From contig JANTQA010000023.1 in NCBI GenBank assembly GCA_027625915.1, positions 20,894,001-20,958,000 of the forward strand: a DNA stretch of 64,000 nt. Direction: 5' to 3'. How positions within the stretch are numbered: the first letter of the stretch is position 1; every line of letters starts with the position of its first letter. The notes under the pieces were generated by a model. It was not told where the DNA came from. It saw only the letters and a program-made list of their open reading frames with translations, and ran no database searches. Shown piece by piece: positions 12,301 to 22,800 of the stretch. The position numbers and the translations under genes were made by a program. The DNA is from Anaeramoeba flamelloides (taxonomy: Eukaryota > Metamonada > Anaeramoebidae).

Positions 12301-14446
12301 TGGACCACGTGAATACTTGGAAATATAAGGAATAAGTTACATAACCCGATTTACTTTTCTGAAAATTTTTGAATATTTTCAGGTTTTTTCTAGATTTTAA
12401 GATAGTTCAGAATTTTTGGTCATTTTTTGTTTATTTTGTTTTAAATTAGTTCAGCTAGAATTTTTTTTCGATCAATTAAATTTTGAATTTTTAAAAATAT
12501 CAAATTTACTTTTAAATTTTTTTACTTTTTTGGATATTAATATTCTACAAATAATCATTTAAATAAAATACAACCAATTCTACAAGAAAATAATGTAAAT
12601 TAAATCTTTTATTACAATTTTATTTTTAAAAGTTATAGTTATTTGAAAAAGTGTTTTTCCAAATTTGAATATTTCATTTTGTTAATTAATGGATAATTTG
12701 CTCAACAAGAAAAAACATACCCTGAGCTTAAATTACTTTTTAATTGCTACTACAGTCATTTTTCAAAAAGTGTGACAAAAAAGTTTTCAAAAGTATCTAT
12801 AGAAACAATTTGACAACCTTCAAAAGTACTATTTTTATGAATTTATTTAAAACTTTTTTTTAAATTGCAATGTAATAAAAATAGATACCAATTTATGACA
12901 TTACTTTAAAATTTAAATTTTGATAATACTAATATTCTGATGATTAGTAATATGTTGATTCTATTTAAAATAGCCATGCTGTGTTTATAGATTATTTTTA
13001 TTTTGGATAATTGAAATATATTATATTATTTTCACAGTTAATTCATAATTTTTGAGGTTTTGGTTTTTTTCATTTTTTTATTGAAGGAATATCTGAATTT
13101 AAGATACTATTGAAATTCAATCTATTTGCCAATATTAATGATTGGAAAGTTCGTGAATTCGAGACTCAGGAACAATTTTAATTCAATTTTATTGATCGAA
13201 ATTAACCAATTAATGATTTGTCTATTAAATGAAATTCAAAATATTGTAAATTTTAGAATTGTTTGGAAATCGTATTTTTGGAGATTCTCAAAAAAATCAG
13301 TATGAAATTTACATCTGTTTTGTTTAATCTTTTCTTCATCCTCACCCCCCCCCCCACACATTATATTCAAGTATTATCTTATCTGTAACCGAAATGCAAT
13401 GCTTTACTTGAAATGATGTGGAGGGGAGAAGGAAGGTGAAGCAGTGAATTTTGGTTTTCGATCCTTTTCAAGGTAATTTTCATTTTAGATTTGGATAGGA
13501 GAAAATGCTTTTGCCAAAAGAGGATAAAATTTAGAAAATAAAGCACGAATTTGAACAATTTCTATTGACTTGATATTTTTGAAAGTAAATAAATTTGTGG
13601 TTAAAAATAAAAGAAATATTTTTTGATCCTCAAACTAGGTGGGATCTTAATTAATCAATTAATATTTGTTAAATCATTTTTGGGGATCAATAATTAAAAT
13701 GGTTTGAGACTCTTATTTGATTAAAAATTGGGAAATTGTTTGATTTCATTTCTCGAATATTCAAAAGCATTGAAATGGTTTGAATTGAAATGGATTAGTG
13801 AACAATTTATTGAAACCAAATCATACAATTTGATTTTGTACTAAAACCTAAAGAAAGATTGAAGTTAATTCATTTTAGAATCCAAAAAAAAAAAAAAAAA
13901 AAAAAAAAAAAGAAAATACTTGTCTCATTTAATAATTTAAAAACATTGTGTGGATAGTTGATACTTTTTCTTACATTTAGAATTTCTCAAAATGTTTGAG
14001 ACTGGTTAGCTTTGAAAACAAAACAATAATAAAAAAAAAAAAAAACAAACAAAAAAAGAGAATTTAAAAAAAAACATACCTCTCACAGGATCTGTAGTCA
14101 ACCTAACAGAATTAATATCGTAGTCAACCAAAAAAGGTTCAAAGCTAATAACATTTCTTAAAAGAGTTTGAGGTATTATATCAAGGTTAACATTTAATGC
14201 GTCAACAAAAAAAAATAGCTGCCCAACCCCAATTTTGCGAACCCATTGTGGATTCTCAAGAGAGCACAGTAATTCTATTAATTCAGCTTTTCAAAAATAA
14301 ATTGGGAAAGAAAACAGAGAGCGATGTGGTGGTTGATAGATCGAGAATGGAAATATTTTTTCATATTTTTGTTTTTAAAAAATTGCCATAAAAAGAAGAA
14401 AGATGTTTTGTGGAAAATTATTTCTTCAAAATCAGAAAAGGTCACA

Positions 14447-14488
<42 letters not shown>

Positions 14489-15135
14489 AATAAAAACTCC
14501 ACAAATAAAAATGAAGTGAAGAAAAACTTACACAAACCACGGCGCTGCCATTTTTTGTGGATCATATCTTTAAGGTAAATTAATAATTTTTCAAAGATCT
14601 GAAAAAGGATGGTATAATCATTTGTTGTTATTGGCTTTATTTCTAACAAAATTCAATTAATGGTTTTTAGAACAAAAAAAAAAAATAAAAAGTAAAAACA
14701 GAAAAATAGGGGAGGAACAAAAAAGGAAAAAAATTTCATGATTGTTGTTGTTTTTTTTATTGGGAAAAAAAAAATAAAATTTCATCAAAATTAGAAAAAA
14801 CAAACTTTTTTTTCTTCCTTTTCCAGTAATCCCATTAAATGTATCAAGTAAAAGATTATAAATTTCATTATAGTTCTCAATATATGCAGTAATTTGATCT
14901 TCTTCGCTTGAAAGGCCTTTGTTTTTTTTGTTTTTTTTTTTTTAAGGAGAACAGAAAAGCATAGTTTATCAAAAAATAGAAGAAAATTATCAAAGATTAT
15001 TTATTTGTGTGATGAAGTGTCGAAGAAAAAGTAAAACTTACCTAGGTATTCGTGTAAGTGCTTAATTCTTTTGAGTGGTGTTTTTTTGTCATCTCGAAAA
15101 ACATTCAGCTTTTTTTTTTTTGCACGCACAGACAT
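6303..15135 (-). CDS. RALGAPA: RalGAP alpha subunit homologue (TULIP1/GARNL1 type)
   Basis: This is the catalytic alpha subunit of the heterodimeric Ral GTPase-activating complex; the family stimulates GTP hydrolysis on Ral/Rheb-like GTPases at membranes. Six exons can be joined in frame: 15135-15042, 14916-14806, 14642-14532, 14286-14080, 11614-11411 and 11227-6303, giving 1883 aa (human RALGAPA1 is about 2036). The N-terminus [14 protein letters not shown] and the segment [18 protein letters not shown] follow human RALGAPA1 closely, as do [11 protein letters not shown] and '[15 protein letters not shown]' further on. The C-terminal Rap/Ran-GAP domain spans about residues 1655-1835 ([10 protein letters not shown] ... 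[12 protein letters not shown]). It keeps the asparagine thumb in [11 protein letters not shown] (Asn1753), so GAP activity is likely. Donors are GTAAGT, GTTTGT, GTAAGT, GTATGT and GTAAGT; introns are 125, 163, 245, 2465 and 183 nt. A Gly-Gln-Glu repeat and an Asn/Ser tract interrupt the middle. The beta partner is not in the window. Confidence 0.93.
7497..7676 (-). repeat. Tandem repeat coding (GlnGluGlnGly)n in RalGAP alpha
   Basis: A 12-bp unit, CCTGTTCCTGTC on the plus strand, repeats about a dozen times with few changes and is read on the minus strand as alternating Gly-Gln-Glu-Gln. It sits in a disordered linker upstream of the RapGAP domain. The near-identity of the units implies recent expansion by slippage or unequal exchange. 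The opposite-strand frames it creates (ValPro or SerLeuPhe repeats) are artefacts. Confidence 0.9.
8283..8415 (-). repeat. Asn/Ser-rich low-complexity tract in RalGAP alpha
   Basis: Trinucleotide-like repeats of ATT, GTT and GCT on the plus strand encode a run made almost only of Asn, Ser and Ile, with one Ala. It separates two helical parts of the RalGAP alpha body and is probably a disordered insert. Shorter Asn/Asp tracts of the same kind occur near 9055-9130 and 9300-9420. Confidence 0.85.
11281..11395. repeat. (TA)n followed by TG-rich microsatellite in RalGAP intron 5
   Basis: About 23 bp of pure TA (11284-11306) is followed by roughly 90 bp of mixed TG/TA repeats (gtgtgtgtatgtgtaaat). 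It lies wholly inside the 183-nt intron 11228-11410, between two exons whose reading frames join exactly. The intron boundaries on the minus strand are GTAAGT and a TAG acceptor. Confidence 0.85.
11615..14079 (-). other. RalGAP alpha intron 4 (2465 nt)
   Basis: This is an order of magnitude longer than the gene's other introns. The exons on each side join in frame as DPVR|VPVPGNK, so it is one intron rather than a gene break. It contains a C run (13348-13357), a 28-bp A run (13884-13911) and diffuse A/T sequence, with no frame of recognisable similarity and no clear TIR pair. The length probably comes from old insertions I can no longer delimit. Confidence 0.75.
14450..14486. repeat. Poly(A) run of about 37 bp in RalGAP intron 3
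   Basis: An uninterrupted A tract on the plus strand, read as T on the sense strand, lies inside the 245-nt intron 14287-14531. On the sense strand it could serve as an unusually long polypyrimidine tract, although it lies about 160 nt upstream of the acceptor. The long poly-Lys and poly-Phe frames across it are artefacts. Confidence 0.8.
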
Positions 15136-17054
15136 TAAAAGAAAAACAAAACAAGACACAAAAACAAAAAAATGGAATAAATCTATGTTTTCATTCAATT
15201 GATCTTTATATTCCATGATCTACTTTTTTTAGATCTAAGATTTTGTTTGGTTTTAGTGTCCCAATCACAAATTCAAAATGTTGTGAATTTTAAAAAATAT
15301 TTCTACTTTGCTCTTATAAGCTTTCTATTCTTAAATATTTCTTTTTTAAGAGAACCATCAGTAGACACAAAATATATTAGTACACACAATAAAAAATAAC
15401 TTTTCTAAGATTATTCCATTACTGATCCAATAGTATTGGTTGTGGGGTTAACAATTAATTAAGTAAGAGAATTTAAATATTTCAGATTTTTCCTTTAAAT
15501 CTTTGGGTGAATTCTTTAGGAATTTTGTTTTCATTGGGTTTTTTTTTGAGTTTTGCTTGAGCTAATTCATTTCAAAAAAGTTGTTAATAATTCTTTCAAA
15601 AGTGTTGGGAATTTCAGCAAGACAGTACTTTTTGCCCTTTTATGAAATTTTTAATTGTAAGAATGTTGCTGAAAAAAGATTTTTAAGAGTGTTATGGAGA
15701 TATTGTAACTTTGAAAACAAAACAACATTCGGTGCTCTATTTGTGTTAAGATCCAAATCAAATCAAATGAAATTGGAATCTTAAATTTTGTTTCATTGTT
15801 TTTTATTAAATTTTTGGTTTTTTTAAATTAAATTTTGGATCTGGGATGTATTTATGGAAATGCTCAAAATTAATCCTTAAATATAAATAAAGAAAATAGA
15901 TTTGAGAAGTTGTATAATAAAACAAACCTTTTCTGTATTTTAAAGCTATAAACAAAAACCCACCATCAGGAATGTTTGGTTCAAAGTATCACTGAAATAT
16001 ACTCTTTTCCACAAAATTCTTTTTTAAAATATTTTTATCAAATTAAACCAAAACTAAAAAACAATATTAAAATTTAAAATTTTGGGAATTTGAAATTTCT
16101 ACCAATTTGGGTGCTTAATTTTACTATGATACTGGTTTCCATAACTAAATGATTTTTATTCCTTTACTGCAAATTTTATCTAGTTTCAAATAAAATTCTT
16201 GCAAAAGATCAATCAAATCTTCTCAAAAAGCGTTAGGTTGTGTATTTCAGTACAAACTTACTATTAAGAATTTCAATCAAGTAAAATTTCCAATTAAAAG
16301 AAATATAAAATTTAATACTGATAAATTCTAATAAATCTCAAAAAATTTTTTGTTCAATTTTGATTTTTATAAATCTGAGAACCGCTTTCATATCAAACAA
16401 TCAAGGACAAAGAATATTTTGAAGAACAACTAATTCTAGAGAGTTTCTTAAAACTTGACTTCATAAAATGCTTTATTCAAAGCTTGAGCATAAAAATTCC
16501 AAAATTAAAAGGAAAACAAATAAAAATTTCCAAACATTAATTGAAATTTATTAGTAGTACTTATGGATCCCAAGAAATAACTGACATACTTTAACAATTT
16601 TTTGTCTCGTATGTTCCTCACAGTGTCTAAATGTATGATATTCCTTCAGGATTACTTCAATTGGAATGGTAAAAAAGTTATCATATATCTCAAGTAAAAC
16701 CTTTTGATTTTGGATCTCAGTTGATCATTTATTAACTTCGAAGGACTTTTAAAGGATATTAAAAAAAGAATTTTTTTAAAAATTAGTTTCGAAAATCAGA
16801 ATTTTTGAACAAATGTACACATATTTCCTCGTTATTTGAAAAAAGAAATATGTTGTATATTGAGATGTTTATTAATTACTTTAGATTTTTTTTATATTTT
16901 TACTTTTTTAAAAATTGGGTTTGAAAATTCATGTTTTATGAAATTAAATTGAACACCTTCTTGAATTTGTACCTGAAGATTCAGAAAAAAGGATTTAACG
17001 CTTAAAAACCTCAAAATAAATATTTTTTATTTTCAAAAAAATTTTTCCATTTAA

Positions 17055-17989
17055 GGGACTAGTCTATATTAAATTTTTTTAGGTAAATTTAATAGAGATT
17101 TAGAATTTTTTTTGCCAATTACTTAGATTTGAAATCAAAGTGAAAAACTTCTTATTATATTAATGAAATATTGCTAAATGACATTCATTAAATTTAGTTA
17201 TTGTTTTTATAGAAATAAAAAATTTTTGCATTTTTTCACTTTTTTGAAAGTTACTTTTTCTCAACTTTTCGCAAAAATACAAAAAATAAAAAAAAAAATA
17301 TGAACAAGAAAGCAAAACCTTGTTATGTTTGTGGAAGACCTACAAAAAATAGTTTGAAAAATAAACCTGTAAGGTTTTTTTTTGATTTGCATGAAAACAT
17401 AGTTTGATTCGAAAAAAATATACAATATATGCTTTACTCTTAATAAAAGATTATCTTTTTTTATATTGTACCATTCTTTTTTTTTCATGAATCTACTTTT
17501 TCAGTTTACACTCTTTTTTTTTTGTTGAATTTGAAGTTTTTTTAAGTGTTCCCAAATTATCATCCCAAAAGTTTTTGTCAGAGTCAAAAAAAATCAAAGA
17601 AAAGAATAAGAACTATTTTTTAAAAAAGTAATTATTGATAAAACAAATTGAGTTCTTTATAGAGTCAAGTTGGATGAACAGAAGTGAAGGAGAAAATATT
17701 TACCAGTTTTAGATTATTTTTTCGTTTTTAAAAATGAGAATAAATATTATTTTTGAGAAAATAATTAAATCAAAAATTAATCAAAAAATTCTCATCCGTT
17801 AAAGATCTTTTTTCAAAAAAAAATTTTTAAAAGTCACTTTTTTTGGCAGAATTGTAAAATTTAAAAAAAACAAGAACTAAAAGTTCTAACATTGAAAAAA
17901 CCTGTCTATTTTCAATTTTAAACATATTTCAAGATAAGGATTCCTTATTTAGTTATTGTTCAAAAAAAAAATTAATACAGACTAGTCCC
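17055..17989. mobile_element. TTAA-flanked non-autonomous DNA element, copy 2
   Basis: The left terminus GGGACTAGTCTATATTAA (from 17055) matches the complement of the right terminus (GGGACTAGTCTGTATTAA, ending at 17989) over about 25 bp. TTAA flanks both sides (17051-17054 and 17990-17993). The interior of 935 bp has no coding frame of note. It shares the GGGAYTAG start and TTAA flanks with the element at 46-797, so the two define a family moved by a TTAA-specific transposase not seen here. Confidence 0.65.
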
Positions 17990-18340
17990 TTAACCCAAGT
18001 TTTTTAAAACTTTTTTAAATAGTAAAAATAAATTGTTTTTTTTTTTGGTTTCGGAAGATAGTTTGAATCATTAACATTATTTGAATTAAATAACTATTTC
18101 AAAATTCCACTTTTGAATAACAATAATAATAAAATTACTTTTGTTTTTCAAAAACTTTTCAGATAAAAAACAAAACATAACATAAAATAGTGTATATTAG
18201 GATTTTGAATTACTATTTGTAACAAAATAAAGGGAACAAAATTTTCAACCAGCTATCTAAAAAAAGTTTTAAATACAGGTAAAATTTTGATCGTTTAATT
18301 CGAAAAATCCAACCAGCTTAATTTATTAATTTTCTCTTAT

Positions 18341-19087
18341 AGAATTGGTGACTTTCATGATTTATTTTAATTCTTGGTATGGTGATTATTTTGAAAGCTC
18401 AATGAAATTTTTGATCTTATTATTCTGTAATTAAGGATTACAATCCCTTAAATTTGAAAAAAGATTATCCTTTGTCGTTTGTTACCACTTGTTAATTTGG
18501 TTCTTAGCTGATCGATCTTGTCCTTGGTATGGATTTTAATAGTGGTTCAAAATTGCAATTTTTGACAATTTATTTTTTTTTTTCCGAAATCCGAATTGAC
18601 GAGTTTAAGATTAATAGATTCGAAGGTGTTCAATAATAACTTTTGAATTTTGGGTTGTAGAAAAGAATCTTGATTTACTTTTTTGTCAATTAACCAAATG
18701 AAAAAATAAAATTTTTTAAAAGCTCCCAATAAAACCAAACTTAATAATAAATTTCAATCAACAACCTACAAACCACATTTTTTTATCACTTAAGTTTTAG
18801 CCAATTAATCTTAAACTAGTCAATTCGGATTTCGGAAAAAAAAAAATAAATTGTCAAAAATTGCCATTTTGAACCACTATTAAAATCCATACCAAGGACA
18901 AGATCGATCATCTAAGAACCAAATTAACAAGTGGTAACAAACGACAAAGGATAATCTTTTTTCAAATTTCAGGGATTGTAAACCTTAATTGTAGAATAAA
19001 AAGATCAAAAATTTCATTCAACTTTTCAAAATAATCACCAACCCTCAAGAATTAAAATAAACGATCAAAGTATGGAATTCTCTATTT
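18341..19087. repeat. Large foldback (family B)
   Basis: Two arms of about 280 bp (about 18341-18620 and 18800-19087) are close reverse complements around a loop of about 180 bp. For example, TTAATAGTGGTTCAAAATTG and 'tccttggtatggattttaat' on the left recur complemented on the right. A partly preserved second hairpin of the family lies at about 50480-51075, and single-arm relics at about 5437-5640, 21226-21330 and 45428-45620. It has no coding potential and is a foldback/MITE-type element. Confidence 0.7.
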
Positions 19088-19883
19088 GAAAAGTAGTTAT
19101 TTTATATTTGTTTCAATATTAAAAATTTGAAAATGTTGCATGATTTAAATCTTTTTTTGGAAAGCCGAATGAAGATTTGGATCTTTTTCTTTTATAATTA
19201 ATGGTAGGAGCATGAACTGAACTTGAAAAATAAAAGTAAAAATCAATTAATAAAAGAAAAATAAATGATTAAATACAAAATGTTGGACTCAACACAATAA
19301 CTGTTTTTTTATACTTTCTTTTGGTATGGTCAGTGGTTTTACTTTGGTTGATCTATTGGAAAAATTTGTTCAAAAAATTGACTATTTTTGAAGATCTCCA
19401 AAACGACATAAACATTTTTGATATGAAAGTATATCAAAAATCTTTTTGTAGGTGTGATTGATAAAAATATCAAGAATTATTCTTTGAAAAACAAATTAAC
19501 TATTTAACTAAACGAAAACTATCCTTTACTCATAATCGCTAATCCTCTGAGTTTGTGTTTAATGGTATTTAAAAATTTATATTTTCCAAATAAATATCTC
19601 AAGAGTTAAACTATTAACGTGACTACGTGAACTGGAAAAATATTATTTTTATTTAATATTCAAAGAAATCTTAGATTAGAGTTAATACAATAAGTCCAAC
19701 AGGCCATCTTGTAAACTATGATATTTCACAGAAAAGATTTTTTTGAATGGTTTTACGAAAAATTCTAGAAGGAAAAAACGTACGAATTTTCTTCCCATTT
19801 TTTCTTCTTTTTCTCAATCTTAAAAGTCTTATTCTTTTTGTTTTTTTTTCTTGCAAAGTCAACCAACAAAAAAGAACTTTGTA

Positions 19884-22800
19884 ATGAGGATAATAGAGCT
19901 CATTGCAAAACACCAATCAAATAACCAATTGTTGGAAAACTCTCAACCATTTTTTTCTTTTGAATTTGTTGGGCCAACAAACAATAAGCAACAAGCCAAA
20001 TTATTGAAATCAATCAAAACACTTTCAACACTAGAGCCTTTATGTATTGATTTTGCCTCCAGTACGCTTACAGCACCAGAAGAACTTTTTTTAATTTCTT
20101 ACCAAACTCAAATGCTTTATGGGCTTGAAACTGTTTACCAACTATCTTGGCCAAATACAACAAAAAAGGAAATTGTCTCTGTTCTAAAGAGAATAAAAAA
20201 ATCAGGGATACAAAATATTGTTATTCGAAACAGGGGTAATACTTGCCATTTTCATTCTTTGTCTTTTTAATTTTTTCTCTTTGTTTTCGATGTTTCTTTT
20301 TCTTTTTCTTTTTCTTTTTCTTTTTATTCTTTTGATCCACTTTCCGAATTTTTCTCTTGAGAATTATCAACTTTGCCAATGTTTAAAATTCCATACAAAG
20401 AGCTTATTGTGCTCATAAATGATTGTTAATCAAAAATTATATTTGGAAACATTTTTAACTTTCAAGTCTTGTTGCCAAAAAAAATTGTAGGTTTTTTTTT
20501 TTATTTTTTATGATTAGCACTCATAAACACCAAAAATAAGATTAACTCATATTTGAATAATAAAAAGGAGAATGAAAATTGGAGATCAAAAAACAAACAA
20601 TGAATAAAAATGCATTGGATAATACCAGAATATCTTTTAATTTATTTTGGAAACATAAATAAAAACATCGTAATTTGGAACTGAATTAAGAGCACACATA
20701 GATCAATTTGAAATAAACTTTGTTAAAAAAGTTACAGGAATCTCTTTTTTTGATCTGAGAGATCTTATCAAAAATAAATATGGATTGAAAAAAGAACTGA
20801 TAACTAAAAATATTTGTAAATTTTTTTGAAGTTATCAGTAACAATATTTAAACACAAAAGAAAATATTCGAAGCAGGAGTAGTAAATTTTGAAACACCAA
20901 TGGTTTATTCAAACTTTTTTGTGTTGTTAATATACAAAATGGGTTTTCAAAGAGATGTATTGAAATAACTACAATTCCAATATTTGTTCCCAACTAATAA
21001 ATTTTTTGAAAGCGGTATTCACTAAAAATCTTGACTATTAAAAATTAATCGAAAATTTTTAATATTAGTTTTTTTAGGGGTGATTTACAAGTGTAATAAA
21101 TGGTGTCTTACTATTTGTTTCAAAATTAATGTAACAAAATTTTCATTCAACTTTCTTTAAAAAGATTTTATAAATCAAGGAAAGATTTCAAATTTTTTAT
21201 TCTGAAAAGAAGCTTAAATTATTCATTTGCCTTTTTAGAATTGGAGACTTTTGATGTTTTATTATAATTCTTGAGGTGTATTTTTTTTTGGAAAGCTGAA
21301 TGATTATTTTGATCTTTTTCTTTAGCAATTAACAGTAATCTTCAAAGAATGGATTTATTGTAAGTAATTAGGTAAATAAAAACACATTTAGTCTGGTAAA
21401 GAGAGAATTCTGAAGCGACCAAATTTGTGACTTCTAATTCAAACAGCATCTCGATAGGCACAGTCATTAGAAGTATTTGAAACTTAATTTTGTTTTCTTA
21501 AAAAAAAAAAAATATTAAAAAAGAAAAAAGAGTATATCTAAAAAAAAAAACTGAATTCAAAAAAGTGAAGAAAAAAATTAAACAATTTAAAAATAAGTAG
21601 TTAGCGAAAACTCACGAGTTATTTGATCCAAATAAATTTGCATGTTTTAGCGATTAGGAGATTATTTGATTTGAACTCTTTTTTTTCCTAATTGCACGTT
21701 TAGCCATATTGGTAAAAAAGTATTCTGTAGTAATATCATAAATTTCTTTTATGATACATTTTCCTCAGTAATTCATTTGTATGTTATTGTACTATTTATA
21801 TTGAAATCACAGTTTTTTAATTTTTTTGAGTTGTTTTTTCCAGTGTGGATGACTTTTTTCATATTTTTTACAGTCTACATATAAAATGGTCTAGATCATC
21901 GATTTTCTTTTCACTACAGCAACATGACATATTTTTGGGATCTAATACTTTTTCCCGTTTGTAGATATACCTATTCAATCTATTGCAAAACGGTTTTAGT
22001 TTGAATCTAGTTGTTGATGAATTTAAATTTAAATATGGTTGTTTTTCACTGAAGTTATCTGGAAATTGATTGATTTTGAGGCATTTATTCAATTTCCAGT
22101 TTTCTTCTCTTGAGATGAGTCCAATTTGTCTTGTATCATTTTGATATGGGTTTCATGTTGATTTTTTGTTTTTTCTCTTCCTTTCCCATGTTTTTTCAAT
22201 CAATGTTATCTATTTCATCCATTTTTAAATCCTTAGATAGATGATTTAAATCTTGTGATTTTAGTTTTTTGGATGAAATTAACTTTTCCTTCTTATAGAT
22301 CATATGTTTTGTGGGATCAGCTATAATTTACCATTTGAGTATGCCAGTGAAGTGGGGAAGTGACTATTTGTACTTTGATTATTCTCTTTAAACCTATGTT
22401 AATTCAGGTATCTATTTTTTTGATATATGTTTGGGTTAGATTTAAAATGTATATAATACTTGGGATAAAATGACTACTTTAAAAAATTGAATTCTGGGTG
22501 CATTTGATAATATTTTGATTGTATATATAAATATGTATCCCTTAACACCTCGTATTGACCTAAAATTTTATCAAGGTCAAAATAAAAGATATAAAATGAT
22601 ATTGATACGCTAATTTATTTATTTTGTTATTTGTCTTTAATCCATATTTGAATTATAATAAAAAGTCCAAATATTTCAAAGATAAAACATTTTTGTTATT
22701 GTATTTTATTTTGTTGTTTGGAGAAAAAAAATCTAATATTTATTCATTTTTACAATTATTTTCAAAGATTTTTATTTTTTTAAGAATTTTTTCAATTAAA

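Larger units (their letters stand above)
15136..19883. other. Divergent spacer between RalGAP alpha and MTHFR homologue
   Basis: This 4.7-kb region must hold both promoters. I can delimit a TTAA-flanked element (17055-17989) and a large hairpin (about 18341-19087). Two plus-strand frames of 66 and 67 codons (15199-15399 and 15581-15784) have no recognisable similarity and no exon partners and are not called as genes. The 100 bases before each start codon are T-rich or A-rich; no core promoter motif could be assigned. Confidence 0.5.

Noticed and set aside
14278-14649. Open frames with poly-Phe or poly-Lys through a 37-bp A run
   Set aside because: Only the parts 14532-14642 and 14080-14286 are coding (RalGAP exons). 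The run is in the intron between them, and the exons join in frame when it is removed.
15581-15784. 67-codon plus-strand frame with fairly normal composition
   Set aside because: No recognisable similarity, no ATG at the frame start, and no exon with compatible splice signals nearby. It could be a relic but cannot be supported as a gene.
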